The position numbers and the translations under genes are program-made. DNA of 64,000 nt, from contig CAVYPM010000028.1 in NCBI GenBank assembly GCA_963770375.1, positions 248,001-312,000 of the forward strand, read 5' to 3'. Below the pieces are notes generated by a model that was not told where the DNA came from, did not search any database, and saw only the letters and a program-made list of their open reading frames with translations. The DNA comes from DASVBE01 sp963770375 (GTDB taxonomy: Bacteria; Actinomycetota; Actinomycetes; Streptosporangiales; Streptosporangiaceae). Of the stretch, positions 22,639-32,100 are shown in pieces (position 1 is the stretch's first letter; each line of letters starts with the position of its first letter).

Positions 22639-23073
22639 ATGGACGACCCGTATGACCTCAGCCGGTTCACCGCGGCGCAGGACGCCGGGCAGACCTACCA
22701 GCAGGCCACCGCCGAGCTGCGCCGCGGCCGCAAGACCGGGCACTGGATGTGGTTCGTGTTCCCGCAGATCGCCGGGCTGGGCCACAGCCCCACAGCCCAG
22801 CGGTACGCGATCTCCTCGCTGGACGAGGCCCGCGCCTACCTCGCCCACCCGGTCCTCGGCCCGCGGCTGGCGGAATGCGCCGCGCTCGCCGTGCAGGCGA
22901 GCCAGCCGGGCGGCCGCACCGCCGAGCAGGTCTTCGGCCCGGTCGACGCGCTGAAACTGCGGTCCAGCATGACCCTCTTCCACCGCGCCGACCCGGCCCA
23001 GCCGGTTTTCGGTCAGGCGCTGAGCCAGCTCTTCGGCGGGATTACGGACCCGGCCACCGACCAGCGGCTCTAG
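22639..23073 (+). CDS. DUF1810 family protein
   Basis: 144 residues matching DUF1810 throughout: DLSRFTAAQDAGQTYQQATA, GHWMWFVFPQIAGLGHSPTA, DALKLRSSMTLFHRADP. These soluble alpha-helical proteins have no established activity, although some are linked to ADP-ribose metabolism. Complete at both ends. Confidence 0.93.
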   Translation: MDDPYDLSRFTAAQDAGQTYQQATAELRRGRKTGHWMWFVFPQIAGLGHSPTAQRYAISSLDEARAYLAHPVLGPRLAECAALAVQASQPGGRTAEQVFGPVDALKLRSSMTLFHRADPAQPVFGQALSQLFGGITDPATDQRL

Positions 23074-23256
23074 CGCAGGACCGGCCGTTGTGCTGGGCTA
23101 GAGCTCAGAAAGCGCGGGGGAACTGCCGGGCCGGAGCAGGGCTGCCGGGGGCGCGGTTGCGGAAGGCCGGCCGGCCCCAGATACTTGATGCCCCAGTGCC
23201 GCGCGGTGTGCCCGATCGGGGAGGCACGGGATGGACGGGGAGACACGGGAGGAACG

Positions 23257-25257
23257 GTGGGTCAAGGAGCGCCGGACGACCCGGCCAGCTCCCTGGCGGA
23301 CGCGGCCGGCGGGTTCGGCCCCGGCTCCAGGATCGCCGGCTACCGGCTGGAGGAGCGCATCGGGGCCGGCGGCATGGCCGTCATCTTCCGCGCCCACGAC
23401 GAGCGGCTCGGCCGCGCGGTCGCCCTGAAGGTGCTGAGCCCGGGCCTGGCCCAGGACGAGGCCTTCCGGCAGCGGTTCATCCGCGAGTCGCGGGCCGCGG
23501 CCACCGTCGACGACCCGCACATCATCCCGGTGTTCGAGGCCGGCGAGGCGTCCGGCGTGCTGTTCATCGCCATGCGCTACGTGCCCGGCGGCGACGCCGG
23601 CAGCCTGCTGCGCCGCGAGGGCCCGCTGCCGCCCGCCCGGGTCGCCGCAATCGTCTCCCCGGTCGCCTCCGCGCTCGACGCAGCGCACGCCGCGGGCCTG
23701 GTCCACCGCGACATCAAGCCGTCCAACATGCTCATGGACGTCCGCCCGGGCCGGCCCGACCACGTGTACCTTTCCGATTTCGGCCTGAGCAAGGCCGCGA
23801 TGGGGGCCACCGGGCTGACCGGCGCCGGGCAGTTCCTCGGCACCGTCGACTACATCGCGCCGGAGCAGATCGAGGGTAAGCCGGTCGACGGCCGGGTGGA
23901 CCAGTACGCCCTCGCCTGCGCCGCGTTCGAGCTTCTCACCGGCGTGCCGCCGTTCCGGCGGGACTCCGCCCCGGCGGTCATCTACGCGCAGCTGACCGAG
24001 CCGCCGCCGTCCGTGCCCGCGCTGCGGCCCGGCCTCCCTCCGGTCGTTGACCAGGTGTTCGCGCGTGCCATGGCCAAGGCGCCGGGCGACCGGTTCCCGA
24101 GCTGCCGGGAGTTCGCTGACGCCTTGCGTACATCTCTCAGCGTGAGCCCGTACGTCTCCGAGCCGGGCGTGCCGCCGCCGGCCGGCCACGTCGCGACCCA
24201 GTTCGCGGGCCCGGGCATGGCGGCCGCCACCGAGATGCCGGCGTTCGCCTCGGCGCCGACCCGGGCGCCGTTCACCCCGGCGGCACCGACCGAGGCAACC
24301 CCGTGGTCGTACCCGGGCGGGTCCGGCCCCGGCGGACCCGGCAGCACCGGCCCGGACGGGCGCCCGCCCCGGCGGCGCCGCTGGATCGGCCCGCTGATCG
24401 GCGGGGTGGTGGCGGCCGTCGCCGCGGGCGCGGTCGTGGCCGCGCTGCTCGTCCCGAACCACGGCGGCAAGGGCGGCGGGGGCGGCGGCACGGCGAGCCC
24501 GGTCGCGAACCCGATCACGATCGCGATCGACGCGAAATCCCGGCTCGCCAAGGTCGCCGGCACCTACACCTACGTCGGCTACCGCAGCGGCCGGGACGCC
24601 AGCGCGCAGGTCCGCGGCCAGATCACGGGCGCGTCCAGCGGCGAGGTCGCCAAGCTGTACGCGCAGCAGTTCCCGTTCGACTCGCTGCCGTCCGAGGTCA
24701 CCTCGCAGGTCCTGAGCCCGTCCGGGTCGAACAAGACCGCGGACTACGCGTTCACGGTCACGCCGAGCCTGGAGACCAGGTACACCGTGAAGGTGTTCCG
24801 CAACTCCAAGGCGACCGACGTGCTGGCGACCTCGCCGGTCACCACGGTGTACGTGACCGGCTGGACGTTCTCCAGCCCGGACGTCAAGTGCCAGCGGCCC
24901 ACCTGCCACGAGACGTTCACGATCAAGGTCCGGGTCCCGCCGGCCGCGATCGCCAGCGAGATCGCCAAGGCCTGGTATCCGTACTTCGGCCTGCGGCTCG
25001 GCCCGGACAAGGCCCCGCCCGCGCCCAAGGTGCAGGTGCTGAACGCCGCCGGGGCGTCGGTCAGCTCGTCGCACCAGATCTCCGCGGACACGTACTCGCT
25101 GACGATCAGCTTCACGTTCACGATCGGCAACAAGGCCTACTCGTGGAACTGGAGCGCCTGCTCGCGGGACACCGTGGACCAGAACGGGCTCGGCGTGCCC
25201 GGCCACCACGGCTGCGGCAACCCGCGGATCCGCACGTCGCTGGACTACGCCGGCTAG
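23257..25257 (+). CDS. PknB-like serine/threonine protein kinase, single-pass membrane
   Basis: 666 residues. Kinase domain residues ~25-290: GAGGMAVIFRAHDE glycine loop, VALKVLSP lysine, HRDIKPSN catalytic loop, SDFGLSKA metal motif, APEQIEG. A proline-rich juxtamembrane region and one helix (GGVVAAVAAGAVVAALLV, near residue 385) lead to an extracellular domain of ~260 residues with two cysteine pairs. That domain is not PASTA; its ligand is unknown. GTG with GGAGG 5 bases upstream is chosen; an upstream ATG has no site. It probably autophosphorylates and senses an external cue. Confidence 0.93.
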   Translation: MGQGAPDDPASSLADAAGGFGPGSRIAGYRLEERIGAGGMAVIFRAHDERLGRAVALKVLSPGLAQDEAFRQRFIRESRAAATVDDPHIIPVFEAGEASGVLFIAMRYVPGGDAGSLLRREGPLPPARVAAIVSPVASALDAAHAAGLVHRDIKPSNMLMDVRPGRPDHVYLSDFGLSKAAMGATGLTGAGQFLGTVDYIAPEQIEGKPVDGRVDQYALACAAFELLTGVPPFRRDSAPAVIYAQLTEPPPSVPALRPGLPPVVDQVFARAMAKAPGDRFPSCREFADALRTSLSVSPYVSEPGVPPPAGHVATQFAGPGMAAATEMPAFASAPTRAPFTPAAPTEATPWSYPGGSGPGGPGSTGPDGRPPRRRRWIGPLIGGVVAAVAAGAVVAALLVPNHGGKGGGGGGTASPVANPITIAIDAKSRLAKVAGTYTYVGYRSGRDASAQVRGQITGASSGEVAKLYAQQFPFDSLPSEVTSQVLSPSGSNKTADYAFTVTPSLETRYTVKVFRNSKATDVLATSPVTTVYVTGWTFSSPDVKCQRPTCHETFTIKVRVPPAAIASEIAKAWYPYFGLRLGPDKAPPAPKVQVLNAAGASVSSSHQISADTYSLTISFTFTIGNKAYSWNWSACSRDTVDQNGLGVPGHHGCGNPRIRTSLDYAG

Positions 25258-25291
25258 CCCGCCGATTACCCGCCAGGTTTGCAGGGCCTGG

Positions 25292-25657
25292 TCAGGCCTG
25301 GTCATCCTCACGGATCCAGTGCGGGCGGCGGAATAGCCGGCCGAGGACGTCGTGGAGGCTGTGCCCCGAGTCCGCCAGCGCATCGACGTGATAGACCGGG
25401 CTTCCCTGCGGTGCCGGCAACTGGGCTGCCTGCGTGTCGTCGAGGCTGCACCTGATGTGGCTGCGCGTTATCTGCTGCACATCATCAGCGTCGATGAAGC
25501 GGACGCCAGCCTCCGTAGCGATCACGATTCCGTCGAAGACATCGAGTTCCGGTATCTGCAGCACGTGCTCAAGAGTGCCGATCTGCGTGCCCGCGCTGCT
25601 CAGCACCGGCGTCCCACGGGCGGCCGCCAGATACGAGATCGGCGTGTCGTCGGTCAA
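25292..25657 (-). CDS. PRC-barrel-like small protein
   Basis: 121 residues. The N-terminal half has the spacing of a PRC-barrel/DUF2171 beta domain (GTPVLSSAGTQIGTLEHVLQ, FDGIVIATEAGVRFIDADDV). The C-terminus is less defined. PRC-barrel proteins bind RNA or other proteins. The assignment rests on pattern only. It converges on the kinase gene with 34 bp between stops. Confidence 0.65.
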   Translation of the reverse strand: MTDDTPISYLAAARGTPVLSSAGTQIGTLEHVLQIPELDVFDGIVIATEAGVRFIDADDVQQITRSHIRCSLDDTQAAQLPAPQGSPVYHVDALADSGHSLHDVLGRLFRRPHWIREDDQA

Positions 25658-25835
25658 GCCAGCATCCTGTCTTCCCGCTGGGCAGCGCAGTCATCTGGGC
25701 CGCCGGACCCGACGAACATACCACCGGCAGGGGTCTGCGCCTGCTGCCGCTTTCACCCACTGCCGGGTGAGGCGTATCACCAGGGACCGCGAGATCCTTG
25801 ACGCGTCGCGCATCCCCGGAACGCAGGAGCATGAC

Positions 25836-26282
25836 ATGACGACCAAGGCAGCCTTTTCACCCGAGGAATGGACGATGGTGCTCGAAGGGCCGCCGACCGC
25901 CGGCATGATCGTGCTCACCGCAGCCCACGGGGGCACGTTCCGCGAAACCATCGCCATGTCCAAGGCCTACGCCGAAGCACACGCCGAGCACGGCGGAAGC
26001 GAGTTGCTCGACGAGATCGTGTCGGCGAAACCAAAGATCGACCACACGCGATATCACTCGGCGGAAGAGCTCAGGGACAACGGGCTCGGGCACCTCCGCG
26101 ACGCCATGGCGCTGCTGGAGAGCAAAGCGACCGCCGAGGAACGCGATGATTACCGGCACTTCGTCCTCGCCCTCGCCAGCAAGGTCGCCGCCGCCCACCG
26201 GGAGCACGGGCAGAGCGTGAGCCCTGCGGAGGCAGAGGCCATCCAGCAGATCACGGCGGCGCTCGGCACGGCCGGCTCCTGA
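25836..26282 (+). CDS. Conserved hypothetical protein, 148 residues
   Basis: Helical soluble protein (FSPEEWTMVLEGPPTAGMIV, ETIAMSKAYAEAHAEHGGSE, ALASKVAAAHREHGQSVSPA). The pattern resembles actinobacterial stress-associated or TerB-like small proteins but I cannot place it with certainty. Two ATGs 5 bases apart occur; only the second, 8 bases after AGGAG, opens the frame. G+C is slightly lower than in its neighbours. Confidence 0.7.
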   Translation: MTTKAAFSPEEWTMVLEGPPTAGMIVLTAAHGGTFRETIAMSKAYAEAHAEHGGSELLDEIVSAKPKIDHTRYHSAEELRDNGLGHLRDAMALLESKATAEERDDYRHFVLALASKVAAAHREHGQSVSPAEAEAIQQITAALGTAGS

Positions 26283-26361
26283 CCGGGGTGCCCGCCGCTG
26301 TCGCCCGTTATCACCTGCGGGGGGTGAACCGTGGCGTGGTGAGCTTCGGTTCAATGACCGC

Positions 26362-27006
26362 GTGGTGGTGATTTTCGGCTTCGGGCCAGGCAGTCCTGAG
26401 GATCAGGGCGAGGTCGCGCCGTGCGTGTGCCCGAACTGTCATAACCAGGTGTTCCTCCATCACGTCCGGTCGAAGAAGTCGGTGCGCTTGTACTTCGTGC
26501 CCGTCGCGCCCTACGGGACGGACAACTACCTGGTCTGTCCCGTGTGCAGCCGGGGCCTTCAGGTCAGCGGCGCCCAGCTGCGTTACGTACGCTCGATGTC
26601 CGCCGCGACCGCGTCATTCCGCGCAGGCCGGATCCCCCAGACCCGGTACATGGCGCAGGTCGAGGGGTTCTGGCGTCAGGTCGGGCTGAACCCCGCAGGG
26701 CAGCAGCCCCTGACGCCGGCCAGCCCCGGTGGTCCCGTGCCTGCCCAGCCAGCCACGGCCGCCAGGTCAGCCGTTCCTGCCCCGCCTCCGCCCCCGGCCG
26801 CGGATGACCACACGTCGTGGATATCGCAATTGCACCAGCTCGCGCAGCTGCACAACCAGGGCGTGCTCTCCGACGCTGCCTATGCGGCCGCCAAGGAGCG
26901 CATCCTGGAACAGGAGAAGCAATCTCAGCCGCAGGGGCCGGAATCATCGCCGTCAGCCGCCGGCCAGCTGACGCCTTATGAACCGGGCTTTGCGGCCGTG
27001 CCGTAG
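26362..27006 (+). CDS. Zinc-ribbon and SHOCT domain protein
   Basis: 214 residues. The N-terminus carries CVCPNCHNQ and CPVCSRG, two CxxC knuckles forming a zinc ribbon around a hydrophobic strand pair (LYFVPVAPYGTDNYLVCPVC). A Pro/Ala linker leads to a C-terminal SHOCT motif (LHQLAQLHNQGVLSDAAYAAAKERIL), a short helical oligomerisation or membrane-docking motif. Starts GTG. Such proteins are often membrane-associated accessory factors. The last 30 bases overlap a methyltransferase remnant on the other strand. Confidence 0.85.
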   Translation: MVVIFGFGPGSPEDQGEVAPCVCPNCHNQVFLHHVRSKKSVRLYFVPVAPYGTDNYLVCPVCSRGLQVSGAQLRYVRSMSAATASFRAGRIPQTRYMAQVEGFWRQVGLNPAGQQPLTPASPGGPVPAQPATAARSAVPAPPPPPAADDHTSWISQLHQLAQLHNQGVLSDAAYAAAKERILEQEKQSQPQGPESSPSAAGQLTPYEPGFAAVP

Positions 27007-27105
27007 ACCACGTTGGTGATGATGGCGGTCACGCTGCGTGACCGGAGTTCCGTGACGACGCGGTCGCGGACCCGGGCCTGCTGCGCGGGGGAGAGGGCGC
27101 TCGGC
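26976..27105 (-). pseudogene. Remnant: C-terminus of a class I methyltransferase
   Basis: Reading on the minus strand, one open frame gives SALSPAQQARVRDRVVTE, then LRSRSVTAIITNVVYGTA and a stop, the usual C-terminal helix and strand of actinomycete SAM-dependent methyltransferases. Nothing upstream extends it: a terminator hairpin begins 30 bp away. It looks like a decayed end fragment. The pattern match is by eye and short. Confidence 0.35.
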
Positions 27106-27134
27106 GGTGGCCGCGGTAGCCGCTGCCGAGGACG

Positions 27135-27170
27135 CAGCGCCCCGGGGCGGTGCTCCTCCCCGGGGCGCTG
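27135..27170 (-). terminator. 13-bp hairpin after the monooxygenase-like gene
   Basis: Perfect inverted repeat CAGCGCCCCGGGG with its complement, loop 10 nt, located 19 bp beyond the stop of the gene ending at 27189 on the minus strand. Confidence 0.75.
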
Positions 27171-27188
27171 TGCGGTCCGGCTGGGCCG

Positions 27189-27491
27189 TCAGAACTCGTC
27201 GACGGTGGCGACCGCCTCGGTGACGGTGATCTCGGGCGGGCCCGGGTCCGCGCCCATCGCGGCGATGAACGCCTGCAGGCCGGGGTTCCCGAAGAACTGC
27301 TGGAACTGCCCGACCGACTCCCACTCGTCGACCGCCAGCACGAAACCGTCGCCGACGCCGAAGCGGTGGTGGATGGCCCCGGCCGCGCGGGCCTGCTCGC
27401 CGAACGCGGCCAGCTGGCTGGCCTGATCGGTGAGAGCCTGCCGGAAAACGGCGGTGTCACCCCGGAATTTGGACGTGATGATCACGCTCAT
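27189..27491 (-). CDS. Antibiotic-biosynthesis-monooxygenase-like (ABM) protein
   Basis: 100 residues with the dimeric alpha/beta ferredoxin-like pattern of the ABM family: MSVIITSKFRGDTAVFRQAL, HHRFGVGDGFVLAVDEWESV, FFGNPGLQAFIAAMGA. Many such small proteins are quinol monooxygenases or stress proteins; the reaction here is unknown. ATG has GGAGG 11 bases upstream, and a strong hairpin follows the stop, so it is a single-gene transcript. Confidence 0.85.
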   Translation of the reverse strand: MSVIITSKFRGDTAVFRQALTDQASQLAAFGEQARAAGAIHHRFGVGDGFVLAVDEWESVGQFQQFFGNPGLQAFIAAMGADPGPPEITVTEAVATVDEF

Positions 27492-27577
27492 GAAAATGAT
27501 TCCTCCCCCTAGGCTGAGACAACGGTACGGGACCCCGGGCCAGGTGCCTAGCTCCGCAACCCGGGAAAATAGCCTGC

Positions 27578-28150
27578 ATGCTGCCCCGCCGGGTTCCCGT
27601 CCTCAGCCGCCCGCCCGTGGTCCTGCGCGCGTTCCGCGACAGCGACGCGGGCCTGGTCCAGTCTGTCGCCACCGACCCGCTGATCCCGCTCATCACCAGC
27701 GTCCCGGTCACCGGCGGCCGCGCGGACGCGCTCGCGTTCATCGGGCGGCAGCATCAGCGGCTGTCCGCGGGCCAGGGCTACTCGTTCGCCATCACCGAGG
27801 CGGCCAGCGGCACCGCCGTCGGCCAGGCGGGCCTCTGGCTGCGGGACGCGGACCTCGGCCGGGCCAGCGTCGGCTACTGGATCGCCGCCCCGTACCGCCG
27901 CCGCGGTTACACCACCGCGGCCCTGGAGGCGATCTCCCGGTGGGGCCTGACCCTGGACGGCATCGACCGGCTCGAGCTGTACGTCGAACCGTGGAACGAG
28001 GGATCCTGGCGGGCCGCGGAGCGGGCCGGCTACCACCGCGAGGGCCTGCTCCGCCGCTGGCAGTACGTCGGCCCGGAGCGCCGCGACATGTACATGTACA
28101 GCCTGCTGCGCCACGACCTGCCCCCAGAAGAGGATCCGGCGGCCAGCTAA
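27578..28150 (+). CDS. GNAT-family N-acetyltransferase
   Basis: 190 residues with RimJ/RimL features: PPVVLRAFRDSDAGLVQSVA, acetyl-CoA loop GYWIAAPYRRRGYTTAALEA, and LYVEPWNEGSWRAAERAGYH. Diverges from the ABM gene. No clear ribosome-binding site precedes the ATG; a near-leaderless message is possible. Its stop overlaps the convergent methyltransferase-like gene by 4 bases. Confidence 0.9.
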   Translation: MLPRRVPVLSRPPVVLRAFRDSDAGLVQSVATDPLIPLITSVPVTGGRADALAFIGRQHQRLSAGQGYSFAITEAASGTAVGQAGLWLRDADLGRASVGYWIAAPYRRRGYTTAALEAISRWGLTLDGIDRLELYVEPWNEGSWRAAERAGYHREGLLRRWQYVGPERRDMYMYSLLRHDLPPEEDPAAS

Positions 28151-28557
28151 ACCGTGCCCCACGCCGACATCAGCATCGGATGGGCGAACACCGCGCGGTG
28201 CCCGGCCAGCTCACGGGCCACGCGGCCGACCACCGTGTCCGGGCCGACCTCCTCCGCCGTGGCCACCCCGGTGCGCTCCATGACCGGCGCCAAAGTGCGC
28301 ACGATGCCGCCGAGCAGCGCCGAGCCGCCCGGGTTATCCGGGCCGTAGTGCGGCTGAACACCCAGCATGCCCGCGGGCCTGACCCCCGCGTCGGACAGCA
28401 CCTGCCAGAGCCGGGCGCCCAGCGACTGCTCGATGCCGGGCCCGATCCCGGCCGCCTGCAGCAGCATCGTGGTGGCCGGCGCAAGCAGCCCGCCCTGCTC
28501 GTTCAGCCGGTCGAGCTCGGCCGGGTCGTGGCCGAGCTGGTACTCGCCCTGGCTCAC
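28147..28557 (-). CDS. Internally deleted class I SAM methyltransferase
   Basis: 136 residues, about half the family length. The first ~37 residues (YQLGHDPAELDRLNEQGGLL, MLLQAAGIGPG) match the start of actinomycete methyltransferases. The sequence then jumps to IEQSLGARLWQVLSDAGVRP and the normal C-terminus (IVRTLAPVMERTGVATAEEV). The whole SAM-binding core, including the expected VLDLGSG motif after GIGPG, is missing, by an in-frame deletion of roughly 130 codons at about 28435. It cannot bind SAM in the usual way. GTG with GGGAGG 8 bases upstream keeps it translatable. Confidence 0.75.
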   Translation of the reverse strand: MSQGEYQLGHDPAELDRLNEQGGLLAPATTMLLQAAGIGPGIEQSLGARLWQVLSDAGVRPAGMLGVQPHYGPDNPGGSALLGGIVRTLAPVMERTGVATAEEVGPDTVVGRVARELAGHRAVFAHPMLMSAWGTV

Positions 28558-28785
28558 CGCACGCCCCTCCCGGGAAGCCGTGTGTTGCCGGCCAGTATGG
28601 CCCTGACCCTGCGGCTTTACCACCCTTTTACCATTACCGGCTGGGCCGGAAGAGGCGGCTAAATCGGGATAAAAGCCGTCGCGACCCGCGTGCCCTGGTA
28701 TTACCGGCCCGGTTTGTTAGACTACGGCTGGCGTTCCCGGACCCCGGACGCAGTGGTGCAGGGGGAGCACAGCAGGGGGAGGATC

Positions 28786-29106
28786 ATGTCCTCGGGTCAC
28801 GCGAGCCAGCAAGCAGAAACGGGCAGGGAGATACCGCTCGCCGCCATTCTGGTGAGCTTACTTCTGTTCGCAGTCACAGCCGCCTCAATGGCCGCAGGAC
28901 TGGCGTTCCTGCGCTCCGGGGCTAACTTCCGGGTCGACTCGGCGGCCTTTATCGCCGCGGCCTTCTTCGGCGTCCTCGCGGTTGGCATCCCGGCCATCCT
29001 CATCCGCGAGCGCCGGCTGGCCGCCGACGAGCGGCTCAGCCGTGAGCTTGACCTGGCCGGGCTCAGCGCGGTGCTCACTGAGGTCAGCGAGACGCCGCCG
29101 CGCTGA
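28786..29106 (+). CDS. Small two-helix membrane protein
   Basis: 106 residues with two hydrophobic helices (LAAILVSLLLFAVTAASMAA; AAFIAAAFFGVLAVGIPAIL) and a charged C-terminal tail (IRERRLAADERLSRELDLAG). ATG follows GGGGAGGATC. Upstream, TGTTAGACT at 28715 resembles an extended -10 element. No family recognised. It converges on ileS with 33 bp between stops. Confidence 0.75.
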   Translation: MSSGHASQQAETGREIPLAAILVSLLLFAVTAASMAAGLAFLRSGANFRVDSAAFIAAAFFGVLAVGIPAILIRERRLAADERLSRELDLAGLSAVLTEVSETPPR

Positions 29107-29139
29107 GCCCGGCACGCCCGGCCGGGGCGGGGGAGGGCG

Positions 29140-32100
29140 TCAGCCGGCCGGGGAGAGGCGGATCCGCACGGTCTCGCCGTCGCCGGCCGTGACCGGCTCG
29201 CCGGCCTGCGGGTCGGTGTCCAGCCCGGCCGGGGCCACCAGGTCCACGGCCTCCGCCAGGGTCTCGCCGGCCACCAGGTCGCGGTGCGTGCGCAGCGCGT
29301 CCTGGGCAGCCGCCGACGCGGCGATGACCAGGCTGATCCGGTCGGTCACGGCCAGGCCCGCGGCCCGGCGGGCCTGCTGCACGGCGCGGATCACGTCCCG
29401 GGCCAGGCCCTCGGCCGCCAGTTCCGGGGTGACCTCGGTGTCCAGCACCAGGAACCCGCCGCCCGCCAGCGGGGCCGCCGCCCCGTGGCCGTCGGCCAGC
29501 ACGGTCTCCACGCTGTACTCGCCCTCGGTCAGCTCGATCCCGCCGCAGGTCACCACCCCGGCCGGGGACTGGGTCCAGTCGCCGGACTTGCTGGCCCGGA
29601 TCACCGACTGCACGTCCTTGCCCAGCCGCGGGCCGGCCGCCCGGGCGTTCACGGTCAGCCGCCGCTGCAGGCCGATCCGCTGCGCGTCCGCGTCCTCGGT
29701 GTCCAGCAGCGTCACCTCGCGCACGTTCACCTCGCTGGCGATCAGCGCGGTGAAGTCGGCCAGTGCCTCGGCGTCGGCGGCGACCACGGTCAGCTCCGGC
29801 AGCGGCTGGCGCACCCGCAGGCCGCTGGCCTTGCGCAGCGCCGCCGCCGCCGAGCACACCTCGCGGGCCCGGTCCATGGCGGCCACCAGGCCCGGGTCGG
29901 ACGGCAGCGCCGAGACATCCGGCCAGTCGGCCAGGTGCACCGACCGCCCGCCGGTCAGGCCCCGCCAGATCTCCTCGGTGGCCAGCGGCAGCAGCGGCGC
30001 CGCCACCCGGCAGGTGATCTCCAGCACGGTGTACAGGGTGTCGAACGCCTGCCTGGTCACGGCGGCGTCCGCACCCGCGGTGTCCCAGAACCGCTCCCGC
30101 GACCGCCGGATGTACCAGTTCGTCAGCACGTCCACGAACGCCCGCAGGCTGTCGCAGGCCGCGGCCACCTCGTAGTGGTCCAGCTGCCGGGCCGTGGTCT
30201 CGGCCAGCACCCGGACCTTGGCCAGCAGGTACTGGTCCAGCAGGTCAGGCGACGACGTCACCGGTGACGCCTCGTACCCGGCCGCGTTGGCGTACAGCGA
30301 GAAGAAGTACCAGCTGTTCCACAGCGGGATCAGCACCTGCCGGACGCCCTCGCGGATGCCCTGCTCGGTGACGACCAGGTTGCCGCCGCGCAGGATCGGC
30401 GAGGACATCAGGAACCAGCGCATCGCGTCCGCGCCGTCCCGGTCGAACACCTCGCGCACGTCCGGGTAGTTCCGCAGCGACTTGGACATCTTCTGGCCGT
30501 CCGAGCCGAGCACGATGCCGTGGCTGACGCAGGCCTCGAAGGCGGGCCGCCCGAACAGGGCCGCGGCCATGACGTGCATGGTGTAGAACCAGCCGCGGGT
30601 CTGCCCGATGTACTCCACGATGAAGTCGCCGGGGAAGTGATCCTCGAACCACTTCGCGTTCTCGAACGGGTAGTGCACCTGCGCGAACGACATCGAGCCG
30701 GACTCGAACCAGCAGTCCAGCACGTCGCTGACCCGGCGCATCACCGACGTGCCGGACGGGTCGTCCGGGTTCGGCCGGGTCAGCTCGTCGATCGCGGGCC
30801 GGTGCAGGTCGGTGACCTCCACGCCGAAATCCGCCGCCAGCTCGGCCAGCGACCCGTACACGTCCACCCGCGGGTACCGCGGGTCGTCGGACTTCCACAC
30901 CGGGATCGGGCTGCCCCAGAACCGGTTCCTGCTGATCGACCAGTCCCTGGTGTTCTCCAGCCACTTGCCGAACTGCCCGTGCTTGACGTGCTCGGGCACC
31001 CAGGTGATCTGCTCGTTCAGCTTGAGCATCTCGTCCCTGATCGCGGTGGTGGCCACGAACCACGAGGTGACCGCCATGTAGATGAGCGGCTTGCGGCACC
31101 GCCAGCAGTGCGGGTACGAGTGCTCGTAGGTCTCCCGGCGCAGCAGCACGGTGCCCTCGGTGACCGACCCGGCGTCCGCCGTCTCGCCCGGCGCGGCCGC
31201 GGTCCTGGCCTTCAGGTGGCCGATGATGGCCAGGTTGGCGTCGAAGACGTGCATCCCGGCGTAGTCGCTGACCGGGAAGACGAATTTCCCGTCCGGCCCG
31301 ACCGGCACCACCGGCACGATCCCGTGCTGGTCGGTGAGCAGCTTGTCCTCCTCACCGAACGCGGGCGCGATGTGCACCGCCCCGGTGCCGTCCGCGGTCG
31401 TCACGTAGTCCGCGTGCAGCACCCGGTGCGACCCCGGGTGGCCGAGGAAGTAGCTGAACGGCGGGGTGTAGCGCAGCCCGACCAGCTCCGCGCCCTTGAG
31501 ACGGCGCACGATCCGGGACTCCGCGTCCTCGCCCAGCTCGCGGGCGTAGGCCGGCAGCCGGGCCTCGGCCAGCAGGTAGCGCTCGGGCCGCCCGGTCACG
31601 TCCGACTCGACCACCACGTAGTCCACGTCCCGGTGCACGGCCATGGCCAGGTTGGACGGCAGCGTCCACGGCGTGGTCGTCCAGACCAGCACCAGCTCGC
31701 CGGTCTCCAGCCGCAGCCCGACGGTGACCGCCGGGTCCTTCCGCAGCTGGTACACGTCGTCGTCCATGCGCAGCTCGTGCGCGGACAGCGGGGTCTCGTC
31801 GTTCCAGCAGTACGGCAGGCAGCGGAAGCCCTCGTAGGCCAGGCCCTTCTCGTGCAGCTGCTTGAACGCCCACATGACGCTTTCCATGTAGGTCAGGTCC
31901 AGCGTCTTGTAATCGTGCTCGAAATCGACCCAGCGGGCCTGCCGGGTGACGTAATCCCGCCATTCCTGGGTGTAGCGCAGCACCGACTGGCGGCACGCGT
32001 CGTTGAACTTCGCGATGCCGAGCTCGTCGATTTCCTCTTTGGTCTTGATGCCCAGCTGGGCCATGGCCTCCAGCTCGGCCGGCAGCCCGTGGGTGTCCCA

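Noticed and set aside
25434..25835. Upstream extension of the 148-residue gene
   Set aside because: The extension is antisense to the PRC-barrel gene; the ATG at 25836 has a clear AGGAG site.
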